A stretch of DNA of 64,000 nucleotides from Cinclus cinclus (Eukaryota > Chordata > Aves > Passeriformes > Cinclidae), in contig NC_085049.1 in the NCBI RefSeq assembly GCF_963662255.1, positions 23,096,142-23,160,141 on the forward strand, written 5' to 3'. Positions 22,193-35,164 of the stretch are shown here, one piece after another (the stretch's first letter is position 1; each line of letters begins with the position of its first letter). The translations under genes were made by a program, and so were the position numbers. The notes under the pieces were generated by a model, which worked only from the letters and a program-made list of their open reading frames with translations, was not told where the DNA came from and ran no database searches.

Positions 22193-25100
22193 AGCCATCC
22201 ATCAGCAACCAGCCTCCTCCAGAAGGACCTCCATCTCCTCTGATCAGCAACTGTGGGCATCGGGGTCTGAAAGTAGCAGAAAAATCCACTCCCTCCAACA
22301 GCAGCTGGCATTTATTGTACACTGTTACATGCTCACCTTTTTAATTTTAACTAATGCTTTCATACATGGTGGTCTTTCTTCCACAGGACCAGGCCAATTT
22401 TTAAAGCCATAACTGAAGCTTTAGCAACAGGTGAAGCTGGGACCCCTGTAGACATCTAGAGTCTGATGTGCAAGAGTAAGGATTAATCATTGTCTTCCCA
22501 TGTACTACTCCTTAGGTTACCTTAATCCCATCTTCTTCCTCAAAAGAGGCAAATTTAAAGCATGACCTTGGAAGACAAGGATGCCACCAGAGAAGACCCA
22601 GCCAAGGAAATTAACCTGTAAGAGGTCTTCCTAAAGCAGCTATTACTTCATTCTCATTTAGTGCTGAAAAAACAAGATTGCACCTTCTCAGTTTTTCTAA
22701 ACTTAGGAGGAGAAAAGATCAGTCACACAAGGCCAGTGAACACAAGGAATAATTTTCAGATCTTGTATTGCTGTTGAGTACTGATGCTGTCAGGCCGTAC
22801 CTGAGGACACACATAGAATTCAGGCACCTGTGTTAACTCTGCTCACTCACAAGCTGCTTTCTTACAGAGAGGTCTTCTTTTCTCCCTGTGGTTAAGGTTT
22901 CAGTCTATTAAAAAATTCCTGGTCTTGCATTTTATCACATTTGCTTGAAACATTTTTGGGGTCTTGAAAAATGCTGTATTAACTCTGAGAATGAAGAGAA
23001 GACTTCATAAAAATCAGAAGCAAAATACAGAAACCCGTCATTATTTTTGAAGTATAGGTATTTGTTTTTCCCTGCAGGAAATATTTCTCCCTGTAGCTCA
23101 AAACCAGCCTGATACTGGGCTTGCATTACAGCTAAATCACTTTGCAGTTGATCATTTCCACTAGCAAAGAAAGTGTAAAGACACACATGGAGGAAACATC
23201 ACTGGGCCTGTTCGACTGCCACTCCTGTCAGGAGGAATTAAAAAGTGTGAAACTTGTTTTTCTTGAGAATAGGTTAGATGTTGGATTTAATGATCTTAAA
23301 GGTCTTTTCTGACCTAAGCAGCTCTGTGATTCTTTGACTTCTCTGTAAGAACAGTCATGCAACTGTGAAGGTAACACACTTTGTCCTGCAGTTTAAAATT
23401 TTCAGAACTTGATTTTTCAGAGTTTTTGAATTAAATTGCAATTTAGAAAGGAAGCCAAGGACCTTGCCAATGCTCATGGCTGTTGGAGATCCTTGTTTCT
23501 TATAGTGAATTGTAAATTCCTGTGGGGGCAGAGAGAGAGAGGGAGCCTTCTTGAAAGTAGCTGTTGCAACAACAGCAACAAATTTACTGTGTTGTCAGAT
23601 TTTCAGTGTCAAATCTTACACTGAAATATTTTTTCTTCAGATAACACTGAACAACCACTTTTAAGATGATCAGTCTTCAACGCAGCACCCAGTTTCTCTA
23701 GTCTTGTGTCATGCCAGCTGTCTGAAAAATAATGATACACAAAAAAGCACAACAAAGTGACACAGTTGCTCTTTCGTGAGCTGAGAAGAGCAGAGAATTT
23801 GCCAACCTGGCATTCCTCAAAAATTTTACTTGGTTTTAGTAGTGAAGGTAAGAGCTATGACAGTGTAAAGAGTAAAGAGCTAATTATGACAGTGTATTTA
23901 TAGCTGAGCACTTCAGACTGGTTCAGAAATCTTTCTAAAGGTTCGGGGAATTAATCTTTCTCTGTGTGTCCCAGAGGTCTGGTTCCAAGCAATTGCCAAA
24001 AGATGCCTGCAGCAGAGCCTGACCAGAAATGTGGTATCCAGGATGGCAGGGCTCTGTGTTTGTCACAAACTGCTTTTGATCTGTGCTTAAATAGGTCAAG
24101 CACCCAGTTTACAAAGATGCAAATTTTTGAAGCTCTTGCCTTGGAAATGTGCTTCCTGTAGTGAAACTGGTTGTTGGGTGTGTGTTTTCAAGCTTCAGGG
24201 CATGCTGTGCAAGGCGTCAGCACCTGAGAAACCTGGACCTGTGAGTTTAGGGGCTGGGGACCAACGTTCCCTGCCCAGGGCTGCCACAGCAATATTTTGT
24301 TGAAGGTTGTGGCATTATACTTTGCTACATTGGTGGGACTGAGGCAGGTTGCTCCAGGATGAGTGCATTCCCTCAGTTACATAATCGTGTCATCAGGGAG
24401 CTTGAAAAACAAAGCAAACAGAAATTGTAGATTACTTGGAAACAAACTTCCACTCAAACATTAGGAAATAATTTCAACACTGACCCTGAAAGTCTTTTTA
24501 AGTGACTGCCTTAAGGATGAAGAGAAGCAACAGTAGTGATCATAAGCCTTGGGCTGTGCACCGTGACAGACAAAAGCTTAGGTCTCAGAAAAGTCCAAGG
24601 TGCAGAGCTGCTACACCAGTCAGCTCTCCTGAGAGTAAAGTGTCCCACCTTTTCTTCCTCTTCCCTGCTCATGCCAGGAATTCCTCACAATATGCCTGCA
24701 GGCATTCACAGCTGTGTGCACAGACGGTATTGTCTTCACAAGTCTGAGGTGTATTTTCTGCTCCCCTGAATATATCCAGACCTGGTTTTCTGAACACCAA
24801 AAAAGGTGCTGCACTCAGAACAGTGGTGGTGTTACATTTTAAGGCTCTTCAGTATTTTGCTGAAGGAAACAGCCGCAGAAAAGCTACTCAGCCCCAATAA
24901 AACAGCAGGACTTGTTTGGGTTGGAAAAACAGAGCTGTTGCAGATGGTGTCTGCTCTTCTGGAGACCTTGAATAGCCCACGCAGCATTGCCAGCAGCTGA
25001 CTCCAGAGCTCTGGCCTTGCCTGGGGCAGATCAAGCTGTTAGCTTGTCTTAACACACACGTAACATGCAGGGGAACTTGAATCTTTAATATATTTTCTTG

Positions 25101-25953
25101 TGGCTTGAGATGTTTCCAGCTGATGGTCTGAAGCACAGACATATTTCAGAAAACCTCAGTGCAGGGGCTGATGTGTGGCAGTGGCCCTTGAGTGCCAGTT
25201 GTGACTGTCATCATGAGTAGCTCGGCATAAGAACTTATTCTCACCTCAAGCAGTGGTTGATGTTCAATGCTTTGCTTTGTGCTCCTCAGTGGATTTGTTT
25301 GTGCTCTGAAGAAACCTAAGCCTTGGGGAAAATATCTGAAAGAAAACACTGAGTATCGTCTCACCATCAGCATTGAGAAGAAGCTTGCAATTCACAAGTA
25401 TCTTATTTTAATTAAACAGCGATAACAAAACAAACAAACCAACCACAACAAATCCCTTAATTAATCTGTATTTTAACTGCCTTTTGAATGACACCAAAGC
25501 TGTTTATCTTCAGCATGTCTGTTAACTAAAAAATAGAATTTCTTACCCCTCCACCCTCCTCTGTTCCTTGTTAAGAAACAATTCTTCTACAGTAGGGAGG
25601 GAGGGGTAACCAGACCCACTGATAAATCACAGGTTGTTGGCCCACTACCCACCTCCTACAGAAATGTGTTTATTTACATTTTCTAAGGAAGCATGAGTAC
25701 ATCTGCCTGTGTGTACAGCTGCATCTTCCAGAACCAGACAACAGACGTGGTAAAAGCAGTGGAGCTCATCCTGAAGTGCCAGGCTGTGCTTGTTTGGTGT
25801 GCCCTGTTACACTTCAGTTCACAAGGAAGCAATTAAAACATACCCTCATTTCCAGTGTAGGGGGAACCTAACCTGTAGCTGCTAATCGAGTCATTATCAC
25901 AAATAAGCAACTGGGAAAAGAGGGAGGGGGGCATCCTTTTGTTTGTAAATAAA
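22193..25953 (+). other. Probable 3' UTR of the reductase gene
   Basis: No exon-like sequence follows the stop. AATAAA hexamers occur at 24896-24901, 25948-25953 and 26180-26185, so the transcript could end after any of these. The end given here uses the second and is a guess. A short CR1 tail (23262-23336) lies inside it. Confidence 0.45.
23262..23336 (+). mobile_element. CR1 tail fragment, sense
   Basis: 'gaataggttagatgttggat' followed by 'aaaggtcttttctgacctaa' and 'ctgtgattctttgac' is the last ~70 bp of a diverged CR1 3' end. It sits within the presumed 3' UTR of the reductase gene. Confidence 0.65.
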
Positions 25954-28900
25954 CCACAGCTTCATGGTTGAAAGCATGCTATTGCTCTTCCAGCGTTGAC
26001 ATTCTACTGCTGAAAACAAGGATGAACTTTCAGTACAATTTTAGTACAATTGGACCCCTTATTCTAGCACAGAGAAAATAACATTCCCCAGAAGGTAAGT
26101 GGTGAACACCCCATTACATGGTGCTAAATACTGGTATGAAGGTGGTACAGATTTACTTAAAGAGAATTAAAATCCAAAAAATAAAATGTATTTGGGGAAT
26201 AATTAAAGATCTACTATCCCACTTTTCTCTATTGCTTAAAAGCCATTTATGAATTGTTTTTTCAGATGAACATAAAGCCACTTACAAAAGTTTTCTTGTC
26301 CTTACATGATCCTGGCAGACCCCAGTTTATAGTAAAATACATACTCTCCCACTGTCCAGAGTTTCTACAGTTCTGTCTGCTATTTCTATCCTCTTGTTAG
26401 CTATGAGAAAACTTCCTGTTATAAATCTTAATTACAGAGTTTCTAATGTTAAGGCGCAACCTTTTGAGCTCTCAAATCAGACAAAATTATCAAACAACAA
26501 ATTACGTGAACCTCAGCCATAAAATTGTTAATACGATGTTTATGTTATTTGAAAAATTTAATAAAACAAAATATTTTAAAGCTATGGTCACTTTGCATTG
26601 CTTGGTTTGCTAGACGAGGTGGTGACTTGCTGGCCATCGCAGCAGTTGAGCAGAGGCTGCTTCTCCAGCACATCTGCCCACATCTTCAGCACAGCTGTCA
26701 GTGGAACGGTAGCCCCACCTACAGGAGAGAAGTCCAAATTTTAAAGGGTGCCATAGTGAGGCTTTTAACCTCAATACAGAAGACTGGGAGGTCCTGCTGT
26801 GATGAGTGCCCTGTGGAAACTCACTGGGAGAGGACTGCAGCAAAGGAAAACTGGGAGTAATCCAGCCAACTTCCTCGAACTCAACATTCCATTTTTACCT
26901 GAGTATATTACCCCAAATTTTTAGTTCATAAGTGTAGAGACCTCACCTTATTATGTTAGTTTTCTGTCAAGCAAGAGTAGATAATGTCCAGGAATTATCT
27001 CTCACTTCCTTGCAGTATAGCAGACTTGAATGAGAGGAAAATATACACAAACCATTATCATTACTTTCCTTAATGAAAATTATTTCCAATCCTGAAACTC
27101 AGGGCATACCTCGAAGATATCACTTTCATTTTGTTAGCTAATCTTTCCTTAAAATATGACTTTCCATTTTTTATATGTAAATGTAATCTTTATGGAGGAA
27201 AAAAGAAAATCAGTTTTCCATTAAGATGCGTCAGTGAATTAAAGCCATCAGCAAGAAAGTTTAAATTCTTTCCAAAGAGCAGGCTTAGAGGTCAACCTGC
27301 AGACTTCAATATTTAAAGCTTTTCTTTTGACATTCTAATTGCACAGTATTATCAAGGCAAATGATCAATTAAATAAAGGAAGGAAATTGCATTTTTTAAG
27401 GGAAGCAAAAGTTGGGGGATAGGAAAATTATGTAATGGAAGACAAGTCCAAAACAGAATAAGCACATGGTCTCAAGGGAAGGCATCCCAGTCAATTTTCA
27501 ATTTTCCCCATCTCCCTCAACTAAGGACAACTGGTGTTAAGAACTGAGCCGTAACTCCCAGGATAACTTGGCTGTGAAATGTGCCGTGGAACAGCAATAA
27601 ATTGTATTTCTAGACTCATGCCCTACCTATGGAATGGATACCACAGCAAAGAAAGCTGAATTAGCCCAGAGCCCATCCAGAGCCAGGAGAGGGCCACACG
27701 CTTCTCTTACCTCAGGTGCCCCGATGATACAAATTCCTGCAGCTGCCTGCACTGCAGAGGTGAACAGCAGTCACTCTTAGAGGTGACTTGCTCTTTCCAG
27801 GGAAGCAGCAGGTAACACCCAGCCCCAGATGTAAAAGCCACAGCAAAAGTACACAGCAAAGAAATGCATCTTCTATAAAAGATTAGGCAAGAGAGGATTA
27901 AGGCAATAGCTTTGGAGTTGCCAGTGTGATCAATCTTTTCCCAGCTTTCCCTGAACAAGGTATGCAGAGAGCTTTGCAGAAGGCATTCAATCAGGAATTC
28001 CCACCTCAGCTTGTTCCCTGACTTCTGTATTTCTTGATTCAGTTACCACTTCAAGCTCCTCCTCTCCAACTGGGACTCACAACCACTCCAGAGAATACAA
28101 ACCCTTGAGAATCAGTGGCTTAACCTGGGGAAAGCTGCTTCAAGAAATGAAATACTGGATTAAACATCTAGAAACTGGCCAGAGTAGTCAGGGCTGGTAA
28201 AAACGCCGCAAAAATGTTTATAGAAAGGGGTTTTAACTGTATTTGGATCAGCAAATAGGCAAGATTTGAGGCACACAAAGACTGATGTTTTGCTACTGAT
28301 AACACAGATCCTTTGCTACTGTCATTTGTCACAAGACAAAGACACTGAAGAGCCCCCGAAATTCAGGCAAGTATCCTAGTGCCTCTGGTAGGTAGGTTTT
28401 GAGCAGAAAGTAATAGAAAGTTGATAGTATGGCACAATCCTGCAGAGAGAGGCAGGTGAGTTTAAATGTATCTTTGTCCCAGGCTTTTAAAAATGGAGGC
28501 ATTGTGGAACTTGAAGAACAAATGAAAAAATTACAGCTACAAACAGTAAAAACACAGTTGTAATTGTAGAGTAACAAAACTGGTTGCTTGAAAGTGTGGA
28601 CAGCATTAACTTGTTCAACAGTGACTGTGTTTATGCAGCACTGAATTTAAGGGGAAATTGTGCCTTCTCTTCACAATCCATGATTATTGATAATTTTTGC
28701 ACATTTTGTTACTCCCCCCCAGCTGAGGCTGATGTGACAGTTGGTCTGGGGGAAAGAGAAATGCCAGCTGCCTGTGGAGGTCTTTGGGAAGTTTGCCATC
28801 ACTTAACACCTCTGGGGAAGCTTTATTTGATAAAATAAAGGGCTGCCATGTTGGATATGCCAGAAAAATAAACTAAGATTTACTCAGCAAGGGCAAATTC

Positions 28901-31490
28901 AGCAGTGAATACTAATGAGGTAAATTAGCTTTAAAAGGTAAGTGAGGCTCAAGTTTGGCACTCTGCACTCAAAGCTGGAAGAGAGGATGTGAGTTTAGGC
29001 ATCTGCTGACAATCCCAGTGGTGGGATAATAAAAGCAACAGTTACATTATTTTATTTATTCTTTAATCTTTGGCATTAGGATGACATTAATATTTCCAGA
29101 AAAAGAAAAAGAGATTTTTTTTTTCCCTAGTCTTCATAACTACTGACAATATAGAAAGCAAGCAAAGGAATTAGCTAGAATTTAATATGCAGTAAATTCC
29201 AACTAGCTTCTATTAGCATTTCTTCTAATTAAGGTACTGTTTAGCCTTAGCATAAAATCAATCAATGAGGATTACAAAACAGTAAATATATTTTGGTATG
29301 TGAAGTAAGAATTTATCTGCTGAGAAGTTTTTCTTTACAGCTTGCTCTATTAAAGCCTTTGGCATTTTTATTTGGAAGTGCTATATCCTGTGATGAATAT
29401 GGATTTGAAACATTGACAAGTTTTGCTTATTTTCTTGGAGGTCTTTTCCAACATCAGTGATCCTGTGATAACTGTGAAATACAAGAATTTTGCCTTATCA
29501 GAAGCGAGATAAAATACTGAGAGGAAAGATCCCAGGCAACATCCACTGCCCCAGGGCACAAAAACCAAGTGAAAATCCTGTTCCTCATTTGTGCTGAGGA
29601 AATGGTGAGAACTGGATACCCACCAAAAAAGAAAGAACTGTATTTCCAAAAATCAGGTATCTGCAGTCTCAGAGAATCAGTAGTAAGATCCCAAGGCAGG
29701 TAAATCTCTGGAGAACAGCTAGTGGGAAGATGTGCACTAAAATGTCCTTTAAGAAACTGCTGAAGAATGTACTGCCTCCAACTAGAGAAAGGGAAGAAAA
29801 AAGGTTGAGAGAGTAAATCTGACAAGCCACAGATTTCCCTACTGGAATGAAATTATGAACAGGAATGGCACAGGAGGTGACAAGTAGGTCAGAGTACATA
29901 AAATAAAGTTTTTTAAAAAAGTAAAGCACAGCCAAGCAACAAAGTAACTGCAACATAAAACAGTCCAAAAACATTCTACAATGTTATTGACTGGAAGACA
30001 ACAGGGAGAAAAAAAAAATCTCTGTTTTTGCGGGGAAGATTAGCATTATGTAATAAACACAAGAACAGCATCAAAAGGGTAAGAACTCAGAGCAGACAGA
30101 GGTTACAGAGCACTTAATTTAGATTTTTTAATGTCACCTGTAGGCTGGAGCAAGCTGAGGTAGGCTAGTAGATATCCTGGAGAGCTCAGGAAAGATGGAC
30201 AAGATTGAAGAAGATAGAGGAAATACAAGAGGACAAGAACTTGGGAACTAGTTTTAGTGAGCCTGACTTCAGTACAAGAACAATACTCAGCAGTCACACA
30301 GCAGTTGAAAAGGAAAAGAATAATAGTGTGGAATTCCAAAGGCAAATTATGTCACATCAAATTTTCTCTTACAATAGAGTGAGAGGCATTGTTAAAAGCA
30401 GAGGAATTGGAGATGGCATACAGTCTGTGCTTTAAAAGGTTTTTATCTCACATGATCATTCTCACGAATAAGCTGAGGCAAACACTATGAAATTAATGCA
30501 AGACCTGACAGAAAATCACAATACTTATTTGCAATTCAGTGTTAACCTGGGAAATTATGTGTAACCCCAGATGAGAGGATTCAACAGATTCATTAAGGAT
30601 CTAAATGCTGAGATAGAGAGTAGACTCTTTAAAACCTTGACCTCAAGGTGAGAAGGCTGTGAGCAGTACAGGGGACAGGGCTAGATAGAACACAGAATAT
30701 TCCTGTTAAATTGAAACCCAAGGCTCCTACTTAAGTTAGTGAAAATTATGTCTTTCATATTAAAAACACTTGCACAGACATCTAATATGGACTTGTCTAA
30801 TTTGAGATACAGTCTTGAAAAGATTTTATATAAATGAACATTACTAGTTTCCCAGACTCAAGAATTTAAAATTATAAAATGCCATAGCAATGTGTTCTAA
30901 CCTACTCATGTATTATAACAGGCTCTTCTATTACTTACATGCTATTTTTGCCTGAAGAGCCATTGCTTTCTTTAGTGAACTTGAGGGATGAGTGAGAAAA
31001 CTCTTCACAATCTTTTTTGCACCTCTATTACCTGGTGGTTTTACAAGTTGTCATGCCACACAGTTCAAACTCCTGCTGGACCAAGAAAATAATTCATTTC
31101 TTAATTCACTTTTCTATGACACTCATCACTTCAGTATCTCAGGCCAGATTCATTTAGACAGTGGGAATATTAATCCTTTCATGAAGTTCCAGTATGTTGA
31201 AGTTAGTTAATCCAGGCTTCCATTTTTCCCTGCAGGGAATAACAGACCTTGCTATAATGTGATTTATTAGGATGCTGCATAAAGGTCTATTGACAACCAG
31301 CAGCATCTAATCCAACCAGCTCCTTCACACATATATCATGGACTATGAAGTCCAGGGAAAATACTCCTTTTTTATTGCAAAATACTGTCTGTTACTGTGG
31401 ATGGGATGCCTGTATCCTCCAAAGCACACAACTGCATAAAGGGAAAAGCTCAAGCAATGAGCAGGACCTGAGACTGCCACAAAACAAGGT
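25954..31490. other. Intergenic, AT-rich, no supported gene
   Basis: I see only short, unconserved-looking open frames, several A/T-rich runs, and no pair of good splice sites around a protein-like reading frame on either strand. No clear transposon boundary was recognised either, although very old repeats could be present. Confidence 0.5.
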
Positions 31491-31495
31491 CACAT

Positions 31496-31570
31496 CACCA
31501 AATCACAGGATATCCCAAGATGGGAGGGACCTGCAAAGATCATGGAGTCCAGCTCTTCCCATACTAAAAT
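31496..31570 (-). mobile_element. CR1 tail fragment, antisense
   Basis: 'aatcacaggatatcccaagat' followed by 'gggagggacctgcaaagatc' and 'atggagtccagctcttccc' is the reverse of a CR1 3' terminus. Only ~75 bp are recognisable. Confidence 0.65.
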
Positions 31571-32034
31571 TAGTCCTGACAAATAAGGGGAAGTGGCCTG
31601 AAAACAAGAAGTTAAACAAAATAATCACCTTAGTTTAGGGCAGCACCAAGGAGGGGCTACTACTGAAAGCACACGGGACTTAAACCTGTGCCCTCAGCTG
31701 CAGGGTATCACTGTCAAAGAGCTGCCCCATGGCTCTGCTGTGTGCATGAACACAGAGAAGGCCTGAAAGGCGCAGCCATGATCCCACAGGGATGAAAAGG
31801 GCTGGCACAACGAAGGAGGGCTTCTGGAACTGGGAAATAAGGACTCTGAGTCCCTCCATAATCCTTTATTAACAAGAGCAATGAGCCAGAAGGACACAGC
31901 TGGAAAGCCAGCGCTGGCCCAGAGGTCTTGTTACCTTAGGAGGTTTTTATCTCTAAAGACTCCCCAGGATCTGTTAAAACCCAGATATTTTAATGTTCCC
32001 TAAACAAATTTAGAGCACATCTTCTATGAGAAAA

Positions 32035-32440
32035 CACTGAGAGAATTGGGATCGTTCAGTCTGGAGTGGAGAAGGCTTTGGGGTGACCTCATTATGACCT
32101 TCCAGTACCTGAAGGGAGCCCACAGGAAAGATGGAGAGAGACTCTTGACAAGGGCCTGGAGTGACAGGACAAGGGGGAATGGCTTCACACTGACAGGGAG
32201 CAGGGTTAGATTGGATATTAGGAAGAAAATGTTCCCTGTGAGGGTGGTGAGGCCCTGGCACAGGTTGTTCAGAGCAGCTGTGGCTGCCCCATCCCTGGCA
32301 GTGTCCAAGGCCAGGTTGGATGGGGCTTGGAGACACCTTGGCTAGTGGAAGGTGTCCCTGCCCATAGCAGGGGGTTGGAATGAGATCATCTTTAAGATGA
32401 TCATCACCTTCCAACTCAGGCCATTCTCTGTTTCTCTGAT
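32035..32440 (+). mobile_element. CR1 LINE 3' end, sense, ~400 bp
   Basis: Ordered CR1 blocks: 'cagtctggagtggagaaggc', 'agtacctgaagggagccc', 'gagggtggtgaggccctgg', 'gctgtggctgccccatccc', 'gaaggtgtccctgcccat' and 'ggggttggaatgagatcatc'. Near the tail, GATCATCTT at 32384-32392 is mirrored as AAGATGATC at 32394-32402, so the terminal 'gatcatctttaag' looks locally duplicated in inverted form. Confidence 0.93.
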
Positions 32441-32527
32441 GATGTTCAGCCTCTTGGGCTAGCACTGCACCATCCCCCAGCACAGAGGAGAGAAGATTTA
32501 TGCTCCTCTTTGGGGTACCTAGATCAG

Positions 32528-33172
32528 TGTCCTGGGGTGACTGTATGGTCCAGTATCCCCATCGTCTGGAAAAAAAAAATGAAAAGAAAAAGAAATGGTT
32601 CCTGTAGCTTTAAACTAGGCCCGGAGAAGGCAGGGGAGCAGAGGAATTTTTTGCCACCTGTGTTTTTAAAAACACAGATATAAGGCTCTCAGTTCTCCTC
32701 AGCTGTCTCGGTTTTCCCCACCTCTCAGCCCTGCAGCAGGAAGAGAGAACTGAGAGCTTTCCCTTGGTTTTAAACTAGCTTCTAATTCATCGGCCAAGAC
32801 AAAAAGTTTCCTAGGACTGTGGCTTCTTCCAGCTTCTCTCCAGTCCAAGATACTAGACTATCACCCAGGGTCTCCATGGCCACAGCCCAGAGGCCAGCTC
32901 CAGACTCATGGGGACAGAGCCACACCCACAGAAGGACTCTCTGAATTTGCCATCTCTTCAGAGCAGCAAGATGTTTTATTGTTTAATATTATTCATTTTT
33001 TTTCATGCTTGTGAATACTTTGCTTTGTTAAATAAGCAGGTTTTTTTCCCACTTTCTCTAAGGAAATCTTTCCTGAAGTGGTTGAGGGAGCAGCTAGCAG
33101 GAATCTGCCTTCTCAGAGGAGACACCTTTTGGACATTTCCTCCCAAATTTGTCTCAAACCAACGCAAATATT
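32528..33172 (+). mobile_element. Solo-like 5' LTR of a class II (ERVK-like) endogenous retrovirus
   Basis: The element starts with TG at 32528 ('tgtcctggggtgactgtatg') and ends just before a retroviral primer-binding site at 33174, giving ~640 bp. A TATA-like 'tataag' lies at 32679-32684. No second LTR is found downstream in the window, so the copy is truncated. The exact 3' edge is uncertain because the terminal CA is decayed. No intact viral gene is present. Confidence 0.7.
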
Positions 33173-33173
33173 T

Positions 33174-33191
33174 TGGCACCCAATGTGGAGC
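33174..33191 (+). other. Retroviral primer-binding site, decayed tRNA-Lys type
   Basis: The 18 bases TGGCACCCAATGTGGAGC differ from the lysine-tRNA type site by three changes, all G-to-A or C-to-T. Two of them are at CpG positions, as expected from methylation decay. Position immediately after the LTR supports the identification. Confidence 0.7.
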
Positions 33192-34010
33192 TCAAGAGAG
33201 TTGAAAAAAAGAACAACAAAAAACCTGTACTAATTGAATTTTGGTTTTACTTACTCTGTATTGGGATAAAGCAGTCAGTAGCCATGCTGTTTGAATTTAT
33301 AATGTCTCTCTGGTCCCCAAGCTTGTTTGAGGTAATAATACCTTTCCCCCAGGCTTGTTTGAGGTAATAATACCTTTCTGGTCCTTAGGCTTGTTTTCTT
33401 ACCCACAGATGGCTCCAATTTTGTCCCTAACATGTAGCTTTTACAGTAGAGGGGCATGAGTTAGAATTGCTATTTCTCTGGGCATGGTGATAATGTTTCC
33501 TAGGGAATTAACAAAGGTAGTGGGTCTGTTCAAAATATGTATCATCTGTTGTTTCTCCATCCTACCCTGCGTCCCCATTCCAGTAGCATGTTTTGGGTGC
33601 TTATTAGTAATTGCACCCAGATTGTTAGGGGAGGACTAGGGGATGAGGTTTCCCAGCCTTTTGTGTTCTTCTCCTTTAAATCTGTTACATCACCTTTGAG
33701 AATGTTCTGTCTCCCCTGGATGCCAAGGGTACCACCTTCCTGGTATTCCTGACAATCATTGAGGATTTTCTGCAGCCTACAGCAATTCCAGCAGTAGCCC
33801 TGATTTATTACATCCCTTTCCAGGTCTGGGCAATGACCCTCTGGGATACAGATCCAGCACCAGGAAAGGCTGTGTCAGCAAAAGTTTAGTGGATCAGTGC
33901 AGCAGCTCCTCTCCACTCCCAGAATTAGAGTTTGGATAATGCCTTTTCCAAGTCTATTTTGCAGAGGTTCCCAAGATACCTTGATAATGGATATACCTAT
34001 GAGGTGAGGA
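33192..34010 (+). mobile_element. Decayed ERV leader/internal remnant
   Basis: The sequence 3' of the primer-binding site is probably retroviral leader and gag-proximal DNA. It carries a 32-bp direct duplication (33320-33377) plus a third partial copy. All frames are interrupted and I cannot identify a viral domain. The right boundary is approximate; a CR1 fragment begins at about 34040. Confidence 0.4.
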
Positions 34011-34039
34011 GTTCCCATTCTGTTTCAGACTCGCAAAAC

Positions 34040-34235
34040 CAGTCAGGTGGGAAAGCACCCCAGGAGGTTTCTGGTCCAAACCCCTCGTCAAGGCAATATG
34101 GAATTTCTACTCAATATGGAGTTCAGACAAGGCTGCTCAGAGTTTTGTCAAGTGAGGTCTTAAAAGCTTTGAAGGATGGAGACTTCATTACCTCTCTGGG
34201 CATCCCATTCTTGTGCTTTTTTATCTTACTGGGGA
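34040..34235 (-). mobile_element. Diverged CR1 3' end, antisense
   Basis: 'ccaggaggtttctggtccaa' and 'cttaaaagctttgaaggatg' followed by 'gagacttcattacctctctg' match, in reverse orientation, an older CR1 tail type in which 'aaggatggagacttcacaacc' is typical. It lies between the ERV remnant and the CpG island. Confidence 0.65.
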
Positions 34236-34439
34236 GAGACTATTTTCATTGCATATGGTATGAACGGCACCAGGGCAGGAATTGATGGGCATAAGTTCCA
34301 CCCGAACACGAGGCTGAACTTCTTCCCCGTGCAATCAGACTGCACAGAGAGGGTGTGGTGTCCGCTTCACTGGGCATATTCCAGAACCATCCGGACGCAA
34401 TCCTGTGTGCTCTGGGCTGGCGCTGCTCGAGCAGGGGGT

Positions 34440-35060
34440 AGGACGATGGCCAGACGGCCACTCCGTGCCGCACCCCCTGCCAGCTCAGCCCTGGCCGTGC
34501 CCAGCGGGGACACGGAGCAGCGCAGGAAGCGCTCCCGCGGTTCTCCCAGGGGCGCCGATGCCGAAGGGCGAACCCCGGGCGAGCCCGGAGCTCCCGGGGG
34601 CTGAGGGGAGCGGCCCTGACCCCCGGGCCGGGTGTGGTCCCCGGCAGGAGCGCTGGGATGTGCCAGAGGAGCCGGCGGCTCTGCGGAGCGGCAGGCCCGG
34701 GGCGAAGCCAAGGCCCGGCGGAGCCCGCAGGGAGCGGGGCCGGGAGAGGGCGGAGCGGGCCGCGGGAGGGAACTAGCGCCCAGGGCCGGGATTAAAGCGT
34801 GGCTGGAAACACGAGGTGAGGCCAGGAGGGTGAGAGGGCCTCGTCGGTGTTTCCCAGGGAGACGGAGCTTAGGAGAAGGCGCTTTGTATCACGCTGGTCT
34901 GCGGAGGAGGCTCAGGGCTCGCCCAGGTCCTTGTGCAGGGCGGCCCTCCCTGTCTCGGCGGGCTCGGGGACACGGGCAGGTTTGCCGCTGCTAGGCCGGG
35001 CATTGCCGCTGTGTTTGTACCGTCCTTCCCTTCCTGCTCCCTTTCTGTCTGCTGGGAAAG
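34440..35060. promoter_or_regulatory. CpG island promoter of the zinc-finger gene
   Basis: About 600 bp of GC-rich, CpG-dense DNA with several GGGCGG/CCGCCC-like boxes ends the gene-poor 26-34 kb stretch. It directly precedes the first coding exon at 35092. A possible non-coding exon donor ('acgag|gtgagg') occurs at 34815/34816. Start of transcription cannot be fixed from sequence alone. Confidence 0.75.
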
Positions 35061-35091
35061 GATCCGCGCTCCTTGTCCTCTCCTTTTCTAC

Positions 35092-35164
35092 ATGGAGGCT
35101 GCAATGGAGTCCGTATTTTCCATTTTCCAGAGCCCCGGGAGGAGTGATGCTGCAGGGTATCCAG
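35092..35164 (+). CDS. Zinc-finger gene, first coding exon
   Basis: It encodes MEAAMESVFSIFQSPGRSDA and four more residues before the donor 'gtgagt' at 35165, leaving in phase 1. The frame is open upstream to about 34933, so an earlier start is not excluded. MEAAMES was chosen as the first methionine close to the donor and just 3' of the CpG island. Confidence 0.65.

Noticed and set aside
34176..34994. Several Gly/Ala/Pro/Arg-rich open frames
   Set aside because: They follow from CpG-island base composition; no conserved motif or splice pattern supports coding.
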